From Sinorhizobium garamanticum (lineage in GTDB: Bacteria > Pseudomonadota > Alphaproteobacteria > Rhizobiales > Rhizobiaceae): a stretch of 64,000 bases of DNA. Position 1 is the stretch's first letter, and each line of letters starts with the position of its first letter. The stretch covers positions 3,417,001 to 3,481,000 of the forward strand of contig NZ_CP120373.1 in assembly GCF_029892065.1 (NCBI RefSeq), given 5' to 3'. Both the position numbers and the translations under genes were made by a program. Positions 1 through 8,211 of the stretch are shown here, piece by piece. The notes below the pieces were generated by a model, which saw only the letters and a program-made list of their open reading frames with translations, had not been told where the DNA came from and did no database searches.

Positions 1-246
1 TTCGCCGGAAAGGTAGACTCCCGTGGCAGCAATCAGCGCGACGAGGAAGGGCAGGGCAATCGCCCCATGCAGGACGGAATCGATATGCAGGAGAAGCATT
101 TCCCGCTCGAAGCCGGTCGGGGCGGACGAACCGGTCTGCAAACGCTCGCGCGTCGCCCGCACAGTCTTCGAAACGGCCTTGTTTCGATGGCTGCGCGACT
201 TGTCGACGATGATCTTATCTGTCGATGTGCTGGCGACGATGCTCAT
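1..246 (-). CDS. Unknown membrane protein, N-terminal part only
   Basis: The reading frame starts with ATG at 246 and runs off the left edge, giving 82 residues. The first 60 or so are basic and Ser/Thr-rich and look cytosolic. From about residue 60 (LHGAIALPFLVALIAATGVYL) the sequence is hydrophobic, as in a first membrane helix. Such a layout (short cytosolic lead, then membrane anchor) is common in sensor kinases and GGDEF proteins, but no catalytic domain is in view, so no function is assigned. It diverges from the nuclease gene to its right. Confidence 0.55.
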   Translation of the reverse strand, partial: MSIVASTSTDKIIVDKSRSHRNKAVSKTVRATRERLQTGSSAPTGFEREMLLLHIDSVLHGAIALPFLVALIAATGVYLSGE

Positions 247-530
247 GCTCTTGATCGAGGGATTGTGTCCAGCTTGCAGTCTAGGATGCAATCCTTAAGA
301 AGTTGCTGCCCGGCAAGGATTCGACAACCATTGTGGCGCGATTGGGTTTTTTCGGAAGGGAGAATGAGGCTGATAGAGTCGAGTGGCGAGGTGCGTGCGT
401 GAGGACGGGAAAGCGGAAGTTCCGGATCATCAACGGCGCGGGAACAAGGTCGCCTGCGCCGAGACGACGGTTCGGATTTGGCCGTTCAGCGGCCGTCGCG
501 CCCCGGATTGGCTCCGAGGGGCGCGGCGGA

Positions 531-1121
531 ATGATCGGCGGTTGGACCTTCCTTGTCCTGCTCAGCATCGGCGCCTATGTCGCCGCGAAGCTGCCGCCGC
601 CGGAACGGAGGGTGACCGGGGAACTGCAGGGCGCAGCCACGGCAAGCGATGGCGACAGCTTGAGGCTCGGCGGGCGCCGCATCCGGCTCGAAGGCATCGA
701 CGCGCCAGAGATCGGCCAGACCTGCCGACGCGGCGAAGCGACATGGGATTGCGGCGGCGAGGCGCGCGAGCGTCTGAAGGCGTTTGTCAGCGGGCTTGCG
801 ACCGCCTGCCGCCTGCATGGCCACGACCGCTATGGGCGCGACCTCGGCGTCTGCGAAGCCGGACAGCGCGATCTCGGCCGCGAGATGGTTCTCTCCGGCT
901 ACGCGGTCAGTTACGGCCGCTACCAGAACGAGGAAGACGTGGCGCGCGAGGGCCGCGTCGGCATCTGGAGCGGTGATTTCGTTCGGCCGCAAGCATGGCG
1001 CCAGTCGAATGGTGGCGCGGAGGAAATGCCGCATGACACAGACGATTGGTCGGAACTCATTCTTCAATGGCTGGAGGAGCAGGTCCGGGTGATTTTCAGG
1101 AGGATCGTCTATGACGGATAG
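531..1121 (+). CDS. Thermonuclease-like (SNase domain) protein
   Basis: This 196-residue protein has a hydrophobic N-terminal segment (about residues 3-20), either an uncleaved anchor or an export signal, followed by a staphylococcal-nuclease-like OB fold. Visible SNase landmarks are SDGDSL, the arginine and acidic residue of RIRLEGIDAPE, and YGRDLG with a second arginine, matching the Arg/Glu/Arg catalytic set of the family. It is therefore probably a nuclease of the periplasm or membrane face. ATG 531 was chosen because a purine-rich GGCGGA lies directly upstream and the hydrophobic segment then starts at residue 4; GTG 399 would add 44 mostly basic residues. Its end overlaps the next gene by 11 bp, so the two are translationally coupled. 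Confidence 0.75.
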   Translation: MIGGWTFLVLLSIGAYVAAKLPPPERRVTGELQGAATASDGDSLRLGGRRIRLEGIDAPEIGQTCRRGEATWDCGGEARERLKAFVSGLATACRLHGHDRYGRDLGVCEAGQRDLGREMVLSGYAVSYGRYQNEEDVAREGRVGIWSGDFVRPQAWRQSNGGAEEMPHDTDDWSELILQWLEEQVRVIFRRIVYDG

Positions 1122-1749
1122 TGGCGCGCCTCATCTCGAAGAATTGCGCGCATCCATTACCGCATGCCGCATCTGTCGCGACAGTCCGGCGCGCGGCGAG
1201 GAACATGCGTTGCCGCACGAGCCGCGGCCCGTGGCGGTTATTTCGGATTCGGCGCGGATATTGATCGCGGGCCAGGCGCCCGGTCTGCGCGTGCATGAGA
1301 GCGGACTGCCCTTCAACGATGCTTCGGGCGATCGGCTGCGCCAGTGGCTCGCCGTCGACCGACCGACATTTTATGACGCGAAGAAGTTCGCGATCGTCCC
1401 CATGGGGTTCTGCTTCCCGGGCTACGACCGACACGGCAGCGACCTCCCGCCGCGGCGCGAGTGCGCGCCGCTCTGGCGGCAGAGGGTGATGGACGCCATG
1501 CCCCAGATCGAGCTCGTGCTCGCGATCGGCCACTACGCACAGCGCTGGCATCTCGGGCCCGATTGTCCGGCTTCGATGACGGAAACCGTGCAGAACTGGC
1601 AGCGATACGTCATGCGCAACACCCGCCCTGCCGTCTTGCCGCTGCCGCATCCAAGCTGGCGCAACACCGCCTGGCTAAGGAAGAATCCCTGGTTTGAAAC
1701 GGACATGCTGCCGTATCTGCGTGCCCGGGTCGCTCGCTTGATTTCGTGA
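1111..1749 (+). CDS. Uracil-DNA glycosylase family protein
   Basis: This 212-residue protein resembles the family 4/5 (iron-sulfur) uracil-DNA glycosylases, which excise uracil from DNA in base-excision repair. Motif 1 appears as GQAPGLRVHESGLPF (about residues 54-68) and the C-terminal motif as LPLPHPSWRN. Cysteines occur at CRIC (19, 22), in MGFCFPG and in RRECAPLW, the spacing expected for a 4Fe-4S cluster. Start ATG 1111 follows a very strong AGGAGG at good spacing and lies inside the end of the nuclease gene, so the pair forms a small operon. Activity on uracil is inferred from family membership only; several members of this superfamily act on other lesions. Confidence 0.75.
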   Translation: MTDSGAPHLEELRASITACRICRDSPARGEEHALPHEPRPVAVISDSARILIAGQAPGLRVHESGLPFNDASGDRLRQWLAVDRPTFYDAKKFAIVPMGFCFPGYDRHGSDLPPRRECAPLWRQRVMDAMPQIELVLAIGHYAQRWHLGPDCPASMTETVQNWQRYVMRNTRPAVLPLPHPSWRNTAWLRKNPWFETDMLPYLRARVARLIS

Positions 1750-1813
1750 AACAATTTTCTTTATCTTCACGAAATTCACGCTATGAAGGGAAAAATATTC
1801 GAGAGGACTTTTC

Positions 1814-2299
1814 ATGGATCGTCTAGACCGCAAGATCCTGCGCCTTTTGCAGGAAGACTCGACTCTGGCCGTCGCTGACCTCGCCAAGAAGGTCGGTCTT
1901 TCGACCACGCCTTGCTGGCGGCGTATCCAGAAAATGGAAGAGGACGGCGTGATCCGCCGCCGGGTGGCGTTGCTCGATCCGGTGAAGATCAACACCAAGG
2001 TGACGGTTTTCGTTTCAATCCGCACCAATTCGCACTCCATGGAGTGGCTGCGCCGCTTCTCCGAAGTGGTCGCCGACTTTCCGGAAGTCGTTGAATTCTA
2101 CCGCATGAGCGGTGACGTGGATTACCTGCTTCGGGTGGTCGTACCTGACATCGCCGCCTATGACGCGTTCTACAAGCGGTTGATCGCCAAGATCGAGATC
2201 CGCGACGTGTCCTCGGCCTTCGCCATGGAGCAGATCAAGTACACGACTGAGTTGCCGCTCGATTACATGGTGATCGACCAGAAGGCGAGCGACGAATAG
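1814..2299 (+). CDS. Lrp/AsnC family transcriptional regulator
   Basis: A 161-residue protein with the standard layout of the family: an N-terminal helix-turn-helix (LDRKILRLLQEDSTL, then KVGLSTTPCWRRIQKMEEDG) over residues 3-55 and a C-terminal RAM ligand-binding/oligomerisation domain (residues about 65-145). Such proteins bind amino acids and control transport or catabolic genes. A GAGAGGA ribosome site precedes ATG 1814. It stands alone between the glycosylase gene and a convergent repair gene, so its target and effector cannot be read from context. Confidence 0.9.
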   Translation: MDRLDRKILRLLQEDSTLAVADLAKKVGLSTTPCWRRIQKMEEDGVIRRRVALLDPVKINTKVTVFVSIRTNSHSMEWLRRFSEVVADFPEVVEFYRMSGDVDYLLRVVVPDIAAYDAFYKRLIAKIEIRDVSSAFAMEQIKYTTELPLDYMVIDQKASDE

Positions 2300-2310
2300 G
2301 CCGAGGGCAG

Positions 2311-3009
2311 TTAGGCTTGAATGCCGAGCCGTGCACGCACGCGATCGCTTTGAAGTTCGCGCACTGCGTCCTTCCCTATCCACCTTGCTGGGCGACTGTC
2401 GCTGACGGCGAGCTTTTCCGCCAATGCGACCGCCGGCCCGTGGCAGGCAGCGCTGCGTTTGCCGATCTGCCGCAGCGCCCAATTGACCGCCTTCTTCACG
2501 AAATTGCGTTCGTCGCTAGCATGCGCCTCGATCAACGGCAGCCACGCAAGGAGCGTCGAATCCGGCTCCCTCTTCAGGTGGACGGCCGCCGTCGCGATCA
2601 TCGCAAAAGCGATGCGGCGAACGAATTCCCGTTCATCGGCGGCGAATTCTGGAATTAGCGTCCGCTCGAAGCGGGCGGCGACAAACAGGTCTGCGACCGT
2701 ATCGGCAAGCTCCCAGGAGTTGCAGTCATCCGCCCATTCCCGCACTTCGTTCAATGTGAGCACGTTCGGGGAGGCCGTGAAGGCAGCGAGGAGACGCGCT
2801 TCGCGGATGTCCGATTGCCAAAGCTCCATCGCCCGGGCGTGGTCGACTTTCACTTGCCGGGCAATGCGACGCAACTCGACATTGGAGAGGCCAAGCGCGG
2901 TTTGCGTCACAATGCCGAAGCGCGCCATGCCAGCCACGTTTTCCTTCGAGCCGAGCGCCTGCATGCGTCCAATGATTTCGCCGGCCGTGGACCCGGGCGA
3001 AAGCGTCAT
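2311..3009 (-). CDS. DNA alkylation repair protein, AlkD-like
   Basis: This 232-residue, all-helical protein fits the AlkD family of HEAT-like-repeat glycosylases that remove alkylated bases. Family-typical stretches include DIREARLLAAF, a helix with NSWELAD in the middle, and FVKKAVNWALRQIGKR towards the C-terminus. Its start overlaps the stop of the upstream dehydrogenase gene as ATGA (3006-3009), so they are coupled. Together with the glycosylase-like gene at 1.1 kb it makes two base-repair proteins within 2 kb, though they are on opposite strands. Substrate is not provable from sequence. Confidence 0.85.
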   Translation of the reverse strand: MTLSPGSTAGEIIGRMQALGSKENVAGMARFGIVTQTALGLSNVELRRIARQVKVDHARAMELWQSDIREARLLAAFTASPNVLTLNEVREWADDCNSWELADTVADLFVAARFERTLIPEFAADEREFVRRIAFAMIATAAVHLKREPDSTLLAWLPLIEAHASDERNFVKKAVNWALRQIGKRSAACHGPAVALAEKLAVSDSRPARWIGKDAVRELQSDRVRARLGIQA

Positions 3010-3875
3010 TTTTCGAGCCGAGCGAGCAGCGACGAGGTATCCCAGCGATTGCCACCGAGCGCCTGAATATCGGCGTAGAACTGATCGACCAGAGCAGTGA
3101 CAGGGAGCTTCGCGCCGTTGCGACGCGCTTCGGCCAGCACGATGTCTAGATCCTTGCGCATCCAGTCGACGGCAAAGCCGAAATCGTATTTGCCCGCATT
3201 CATCGTCTTGTGGCGGTTCTCCATCTGCCAGGATCCGGCAGCACCCTTCGATATGACGTCGATGACTTTCTCGATGTCGAGGCCTGCCTTCTTGCCAAAA
3301 TGAATACCTTCGGCGAGCCCCTGCACGAGGCCGGCAATGCAGATCTGGTTGATCATCTTGGTGAGTTGGCCTGCGCCAGCGGGGCCCATGAGACCGACCA
3401 TGCGGGCATAGGCGTCTATCACCGGCTTGGCTCTGTCGAAGACGTCTTCATCACCGCCGCACATCACGGTCAGCACACCATTTTCGGCGCCAGCCTGTCC
3501 GCCGGAAACCGGCGCGTCGATGAAATGCGCGTTCTTCGCGCGGGCCGCGGTGTAGAGTTCACGGGCGACCTCGGCTGAGGCCGTCGTATTGTCGATGAAC
3601 ACTGCGCCCGGCTCGATAGTTTCGAAGGCGCCATCCTTGCCGATTGTCACGGCCCGAAGGTCGTCGTCGTTGCCGACGCAGGTGAAGACGAAATCCTGGC
3701 CGTCCGCTGCCTCCGCCGGCGTCGCGGCCGTGCGGCCACCGAACTCGGTCGCCCATTTTTGCGCCTTCTCTGCGGTGCGGTTATAGACGGTCAGTTCGTG
3801 TCCGCCGCGAACCTTGAGGTGGCCGGCCATGGGATAACCCATGACGCCGAGACCGATGAATGCGACTTTGGCCAT
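3006..3875 (-). CDS. Beta-hydroxyacid dehydrogenase (3-hydroxyisobutyrate dehydrogenase family)
   Basis: A 289-residue NAD(P)-dependent oxidoreductase. The Rossmann start is FIGLGVMGYPMAGHL (residues 6-20) and is followed by the family signature FIDAPVSGGQAGAENG and the catalytic-lysine segment GQLTKMINQ. The family reduces or oxidises small 3-hydroxy acids such as 3-hydroxyisobutyrate, tartronate semialdehyde and glyoxylate. The exact substrate cannot be assigned here. The gene is first of a two-gene operon with the AlkD-like gene (4-bp overlap), a pairing with no obvious metabolic logic. Confidence 0.88.
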   Translation of the reverse strand: MAKVAFIGLGVMGYPMAGHLKVRGGHELTVYNRTAEKAQKWATEFGGRTAATPAEAADGQDFVFTCVGNDDDLRAVTIGKDGAFETIEPGAVFIDNTTASAEVARELYTAARAKNAHFIDAPVSGGQAGAENGVLTVMCGGDEDVFDRAKPVIDAYARMVGLMGPAGAGQLTKMINQICIAGLVQGLAEGIHFGKKAGLDIEKVIDVISKGAAGSWQMENRHKTMNAGKYDFGFAVDWMRKDLDIVLAEARRNGAKLPVTALVDQFYADIQALGGNRWDTSSLLARLEK

Positions 3876-3983
3876 TTCCTGCAGACTCCCATTTGCTTTG
3901 GGGCAGGTGTAACCGATGGTCGGCCTGGGGAAAAGGGGCCGGGTGCATTCCCCAGCACCTCGGCAAGTTTGCGATCGCTTGTC

Positions 3984-4811
3984 TCAGGGCTTGAAACGCG
4001 CGACCACCAACTGTCCGGCGATCGGCTCGCCTCCTTCCATGCGCACCGTGATATCGCCGATCTCGATGATCTCGAAACCGGTCGCCGTGAGGCGATCGCG
4101 CAAGTAGGCTTCCGAATGGGCAAAGCGCTGATGCGGGCCGACCATGTAGTCGCGGCCGGCCAAGGTTTCCGCCGGCAGGGTTTCGCTGGAGAAGATCAGC
4201 AGTCCTCCCGGAACGAGATTGTCCACGGCGCCGAAGAAGAGGGCTTCGAGCGCACCCATATAGGGCAGCACGTCGGTCGCGACGATCAGGTCGAAAGGGG
4301 CTTCGTCGTTGTCGTCCAGGAAATCGACCGCTTCGGCGACGTAGAGCGTGTCGTAGACATCCTTCTCGTGGGCGATCTCGACCATGTTTTCGGACAGGTC
4401 GATGCCGCTGATGTCCTCTGCCATGTCGCGCAGCGCGCCGCCGGTGAGACCCGTGCCGCAGCCGAGATCGAGAACGCGCTGGAAGGGGCCGAGCCCCAGT
4501 GCCTGCAGGCGCTGGCGAACCAGCAGCGGCACACAATAATTGAGCTGGTCGACGAGGACATTCTCGAAAACATCGGCATGTTGGTCGAAGAGCGTCGCGA
4601 CATAGGCGTCAGGCGCTTTCAACGGCGTTTCGCCGCGACCGATCGAGGCGAGGCGAACGGCGGCGCCGCCGTGATCCTCCGGGTCGAGCGCCAGGACTTC
4701 CGCGTAAGCCGTTGCGGCTGCCTCGAGATTGCCGGACTTCTCCAACGAAAGCGCGCGGTTGTATGCTTCCGCCAATGCTTCCTCGTCGATCTTCTTGCTC
4801 TGCTGCGTCAT
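3984..4811 (-). CDS. SAM-dependent methyltransferase with N-terminal TPR
   Basis: This 275-residue protein has a short tetratricopeptide-like region at residues 10-50 (AYNRALSLEKSGNLEAA) followed by a class I methyltransferase domain. The SAM-binding loop is VLDLGCGTGLTGG, followed by GIDLSENMV and by FDLIVATDVLPY. The TPR part may recruit a protein partner. Substrate is unknown. The gene stands alone between the dehydrogenase gene and a divergent DUF2270 gene. Confidence 0.85.
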   Translation of the reverse strand: MTQQSKKIDEEALAEAYNRALSLEKSGNLEAAATAYAEVLALDPEDHGGAAVRLASIGRGETPLKAPDAYVATLFDQHADVFENVLVDQLNYCVPLLVRQRLQALGLGPFQRVLDLGCGTGLTGGALRDMAEDISGIDLSENMVEIAHEKDVYDTLYVAEAVDFLDDNDEAPFDLIVATDVLPYMGALEALFFGAVDNLVPGGLLIFSSETLPAETLAGRDYMVGPHQRFAHSEAYLRDRLTATGFEIIEIGDITVRMEGGEPIAGQLVVARFKP

Positions 4812-5013
4812 GGGCGCTTCTTACGACCGTCCGCAGGCTTTGGCAATCCGTCGCTCGCGAGGTGGCGGCCCATTCGGCGAGCGGCTTGTGCGAAACAAAA
4901 AACGAACATTTAGCGTTCGGTAAAAAAATGACGATGCGCAAGCCTCGCGGGATTTATCCGGGGCTGGAAAGGAGTCATCATCAATTCAACAACGAAATCG
5001 GGAGGGAATGCCG

Positions 5014-5745
5014 ATGTCCGCTGAACTGAGCCCGCTGACATTGGACACGGAAACGGAATTGGCGGAGCGACAGGGGCCGCCGCTGCCGCAGACGTCGCAG
5101 GAGACGATCAACACGATCGTCCACTATTATCGCGGCGAAATGGGGCGAATGGCCGGATGGCGGGACCGCATCGACCGCACGTCGAACTGGGCGATCACCG
5201 TTGTTGCGGCGATGCTTTCCGTATCACTCTCGACGCCGTCCTCGCATCATGGCGTTCTGCTGTTCGCGATGCTCTTGATCACCTTGCTGCTGCTGATCGA
5301 GGCAAGGCGTTATCGATTCTTCGACGTCTACCGCGCACGCGTGCGCCAACTCGAGCGTGGTTATTTCGCTCAGATTCTTTCGCCGGAGGGGACGCCAAGC
5401 CAAAAATGGTCCGTATCGATCGCAAGGAGCCTGCGGAAGCCGGCCTTCCTGATGAGCTACCGCGAGGCCGTCTGTCGGAGACTTCAGCGCAACTATTGCT
5501 GGATGTATCTGATCGTGCTTCTGGCCTGGGCACTGAAAATCTCGTCACCGAAGATTTCCACCAATGGCGAACCCTTCGGCCACGTTCGTTCCTGGGCCGA
5601 CCTAACTGAACATGCCGCGCTTGGGCCTGTGCCGGGCTGGGCGGTGATGATCGGCGTCGCGCTCTTCTACGTTCTTGTCCTTTACGCGTCGCTGCACAAG
5701 GAAGCGCACGAGGGCGAACTCGCCCACGGTGAGGTGCACGTTTGA
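5014..5745 (+). CDS. DUF2270 membrane protein
   Basis: A 243-residue protein matching the DUF2270 family of unknown function. A hydrophilic N-terminus contains INTIVHYYRGEMGRM-like sequence. Hydrophobic segments lie at about residues 61-93 (two helices), near 165-180 (YLIVLLAWAL) and near 210-230 (AVMIGVALFYVLVLYASL), so it is an inner-membrane protein with about four helices. Two ATGs are six bases apart (5008, 5014). The GGGAGGGA ribosome site sits almost against 5008 but at good spacing from 5014, so 5014 is preferred. It has no operon partner. Confidence 0.8.
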   Translation: MSAELSPLTLDTETELAERQGPPLPQTSQETINTIVHYYRGEMGRMAGWRDRIDRTSNWAITVVAAMLSVSLSTPSSHHGVLLFAMLLITLLLLIEARRYRFFDVYRARVRQLERGYFAQILSPEGTPSQKWSVSIARSLRKPAFLMSYREAVCRRLQRNYCWMYLIVLLAWALKISSPKISTNGEPFGHVRSWADLTEHAALGPVPGWAVMIGVALFYVLVLYASLHKEAHEGELAHGEVHV

Positions 5746-5862
5746 AGACGCACACATTTGTTGCCGCTGCGAGACACTCACGCTTCGAAGCAACGAAAAC
5801 AACTGCTGCAACTGTATCCGAAAGGGATGTTCAGTTCGAATTCAGTGCGGCCTTCGCCCGCC

Positions 5863-6129
5863 TCAATGAAGGATGAATTCTCCATTGAGCGACCGCCATT
5901 CGCTGGCCGATATCAGCTTGCGATGCACATAACGTACCGAATGCAGCGGTCCGTCCAATTTCTCCTGCCAGAACTTCAGGAAGTGGCGCATCTCCGGAAA
6001 GTCCGGCGCGATGTCGTAGTGCTGCCAAATATAAGTCTGGAGGAAGGTCGGGTGGTCGGGCATCCGGTAGAGAATCTGGGCCGTCGTCAGGCCGTACCCC
6101 TTGAGCTGCAGCTCCATCTCGCTCGTCAT
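5863..6129 (-). CDS. usg: Usg family protein
   Basis: An 88-residue protein recognised as the Usg family found next to many alphaproteobacterial genes and once linked to tryptophan biosynthesis genes by position; its function is not established. Typical stretches are LKGYGLTTAQILYRMPDHP and FLKFWQEKLDGPLHSV. ATG 6129 was chosen over an upstream start because GAGGT lies five bases before it. No neighbour here is a tryptophan gene. Confidence 0.8.
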   Translation of the reverse strand: MTSEMELQLKGYGLTTAQILYRMPDHPTFLQTYIWQHYDIAPDFPEMRHFLKFWQEKLDGPLHSVRYVHRKLISASEWRSLNGEFILH

Positions 6130-6236
6130 CGGGACCTCACTTCGCAAAGGTTGGTCTCTATGATGAAACGCTTGATCTATTAATCAAGTCCTAATATTTG
6201 TGCAAAAATGAGATTTTGCCGCATAATAACAAAGAC

Positions 6237-6266
6237 TTGGTAGCACTCTTGGATCAGTGCTGCCAA
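6237..6266 (-). terminator. Hairpin after the permease operon
   Basis: Arms TTGGTAGCAC and GTGCTGCCAA pair with a single G-U, with a 10-base loop. Read on the minus strand it follows the last permease gene and is trailed by GTCTTTGTTATT, a weak T-rich tail. It may end that operon. Confidence 0.35.
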
Positions 6267-6309
6267 GCCTTCCACTGCTCAGAGATCCCACCGCGCGTCA
6301 GTCGCTCCG

Positions 6310-7140
6310 CTACCGCTTCAGATGCCGCGTCAACCGCGCCTCCAGCAAGGCCCAGACGTTGCGCAGCAGTTCGACCATCAGGAGGTAGAGAACAGCGGCC
6401 CAGACATACATCTGGTAGTCGAAGGTGCGGGAGAAGGCGCGGCGCGTCTCGCCCATCAGGTCCAGGACGGTGACGATCGCGACAATCGCCGAGCCCTTGA
6501 TCATCAGGATGATCTCGTTGCCATAGGGGCGGAGCGCGACGATCATCGCCTGGGGCAGGATGATCTTGAAGAATGCGACGCGCTGCGGCAGCCCGAGTGC
6601 CGCGGCCCCTTCGTGCTGGCCGCGCGGCACGCTCTGGATGGCGCCGCGCAGGATTTCGGCCTGGTAGGCGGCGGTGTTCAGCGTGAACGTAAAAAGCGCG
6701 CAGTTCCAGGCGTCGCGGAAGAACCACCAGATGCCAATCGCTTCGAGCTGCGGGCGGAAGCTGCCGAGGCCGTAGTAGACGAGGAAGAGCTGGGTGATCA
6801 GCGGCGTGCCGCGGAAGAAATAGACATAGGCATAGGAGAGCCAGGACCAGATCTTGTTCTTCGACATCCGCCCCATCGCCACGGGCAGCGACAGAATGGC
6901 GCCCATGACGATCGAAGAGATCACGAGCATCAGCGTAACGCCGAGGCCTGATACGAAACTCGGCCCGTATCTCGAGAATTTCTCGGGATCCCAGCCGTTG
7001 ACGACGGTGAGGAAGATGCCGACGGCAAGCGCGAGCCAGACGCCGAGCATGACGCTGCCCATGAAGCGCGACAGAGTGTAGGGCCTCGGCGGGGCCGGTG
7101 GCGGCGCCTGAGGCGGGATCATGGTTTCGGCAATGCTCAT
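6310..7140 (-). CDS. Polar amino acid ABC transporter permease (HisM type)
   Basis: This 276-residue inner-membrane permease belongs to the His/Glu/Gln/Arg family. A proline-rich N-terminus (PPQAPPPAPPRP) precedes membrane helices. The EAA loop that contacts the ATPase appears as GAAALGLPQRVAFFKIILPQA (about residues 186-206). Its start overlaps the stop of the partner permease gene as ATGA, so the two permeases are coupled and presumably form the heterodimeric channel. No ATPase gene is found on either side. Confidence 0.88.
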   Translation of the reverse strand: MSIAETMIPPQAPPPAPPRPYTLSRFMGSVMLGVWLALAVGIFLTVVNGWDPEKFSRYGPSFVSGLGVTLMLVISSIVMGAILSLPVAMGRMSKNKIWSWLSYAYVYFFRGTPLITQLFLVYYGLGSFRPQLEAIGIWWFFRDAWNCALFTFTLNTAAYQAEILRGAIQSVPRGQHEGAAALGLPQRVAFFKIILPQAMIVALRPYGNEIILMIKGSAIVAIVTVLDLMGETRRAFSRTFDYQMYVWAAVLYLLMVELLRNVWALLEARLTRHLKR

Positions 7141-7940
7141 CGGCTCATCTCCGCGCGTTTGGTCCAGCGCTCAAGCGCCGAGAAGACAAGGGATGAAATC
7201 ATCGCCAGGATCAGGAAGAGAACGCAGGCGACACCGAAGAACTCGAACGCGTGTTTGGTGACTCGAGCGGCGATACCCGTCTGGCGGAGAATGTCAGGCA
7301 GGCCGACGACCGAGACGAGGGCGGTGTCCTTGAGGAGTGCCATCCAGAGGTTCCCGAGGCCCGGAAGCGCGATGCGAACGAGCTGTGGCAGGATGATCAA
7401 TCGCATCGTTTTGCCGCGATGGAAGCCGAGCGCGTCGCCGGCCTCATACTGTCCGTGCGGAATCGCCTTGAAGGCCGAGAGCAGTACTTCCGAGCAATAG
7501 GCGGAGAAGACGACCCCGAGCGCAATCATGCCTGCAACGAAGGCGTTGATCTCCACCGGGCCTTCGTAGCCGACTCCGGCGAGGAACTGCTGCACCAGGA
7601 TCTGCAGGCCGTAGTAGACGATGAAGAGCGTCAAGAGCTCGGGCAGGCCGCGAAAGATCGTCGTATAGATATTAGCCGCAAGCCGGAGCGACCTTTCGTT
7701 CGATTGCTTGGCGAGCGCGATGAAAAAGCCGGCCACGAGTCCGATGGGCAGGGTGGCAATCGCGAGGCTCGCCGTCACCAGGAACCCGTAGGCGATCTCG
7801 TCGCCCCATCCGGCATCGCCACACGCCAGAAGCGTGCCTGAGCCGAACCAACGAAACACTCCGACCGGACCGCAGAGCGGATCGATGATCGACCCGATCC
7901 AGGCGAAAACGGAGAAAAGGGCGGCGAACAGTCCGCTCAT
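7137..7940 (-). CDS. Polar amino acid ABC transporter permease (HisQ type)
   Basis: A 267-residue inner-membrane permease, partner of the downstream one. The EAA loop reads EAGDALGFHRGKTMRLIILPQ, and helices fill most of the chain (for example GFLVTASLAIATLPIGLVAGF). ATG 7940 was preferred to an in-frame TTG at 7979 because the membrane segment then begins at once and AAGGGGA lies upstream. It is separated from the binding-protein gene by about 270 bp that hold a terminator-like hairpin and a RIME-like repeat, so binding protein and permeases are probably expressed at different levels. Confidence 0.87.
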   Translation of the reverse strand: MSGLFAALFSVFAWIGSIIDPLCGPVGVFRWFGSGTLLACGDAGWGDEIAYGFLVTASLAIATLPIGLVAGFFIALAKQSNERSLRLAANIYTTIFRGLPELLTLFIVYYGLQILVQQFLAGVGYEGPVEINAFVAGMIALGVVFSAYCSEVLLSAFKAIPHGQYEAGDALGFHRGKTMRLIILPQLVRIALPGLGNLWMALLKDTALVSVVGLPDILRQTGIAARVTKHAFEFFGVACVLFLILAMISSLVFSALERWTKRAEMSR

Positions 7941-8010
7941 GCCAATAGATTCCCCTTGCAGCGTTCTTTTTTGCGCCAATTGCGCTTATTTTCGAGGGTT
8001 CTTGTCAAAC

Positions 8011-8055
8011 AAAAACGGCGGAAGGGCAAGCCATCCGCCGTTGCAATTTTTTCAT
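8011..8055 (-). terminator. Terminator between binding-protein and permease genes
   Basis: Perfect 9-bp arms AACGGCGGA (8014-8022) and TCCGCCGTT (8034-8042). On the minus strand the stem is followed by TTTTGTTTG, giving an intrinsic terminator; on the plus strand a T-run also follows. It would cut most transcripts coming from the binding-protein gene before the permease genes. Confidence 0.7.
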
Positions 8056-8100
8056 CAACCGAGATTTTCCCGGCATGATCGGTGCGAAAATCGAGCCTAC

Positions 8101-8202
8101 TGCATGTTTCCTTAAATCGTAGTCGATTTAAGGATAAAACATGCGGCCATTCAAAGTGCTACAGCCACCTTTGTGCGTCTGAAAAGACGCACGGCGCTGT
8201 AG
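8101..8202. repeat. RIME-like double palindrome, copy 1
   Basis: Two adjacent palindromes. The first is built on TCCTTAAATCG / CGATTTAAGGA inside TGCATG...CATGC ends; the second on GTGCGTC / GACGCAC flanked by CTACAG-like / CTGTAG. The same design recurs near 18.5, 22.0, 31.5, 38.9, 42.2 and 51.0 kb. It fits the rhizobial intergenic mosaic elements (RIME) by form and host; the exact class name is inference. Confidence 0.75.
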
Positions 8203-8211
8203 TGACGTCGT

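Noticed and set aside
303..530. N-terminal extension of the thermonuclease-like protein
   Set aside because: The extra residues are low-complexity and basic and would bury the hydrophobic signal segment; ATG 531 fits better.
6171..6188. CTTGAT-CTATTA-ATCAAG dyad upstream of usg, considered as an Fnr/FixK box
   Set aside because: The spacer is six bases rather than the four of TTGAT-N4-ATCAA, so it does not fit the anaerobic regulator consensus.
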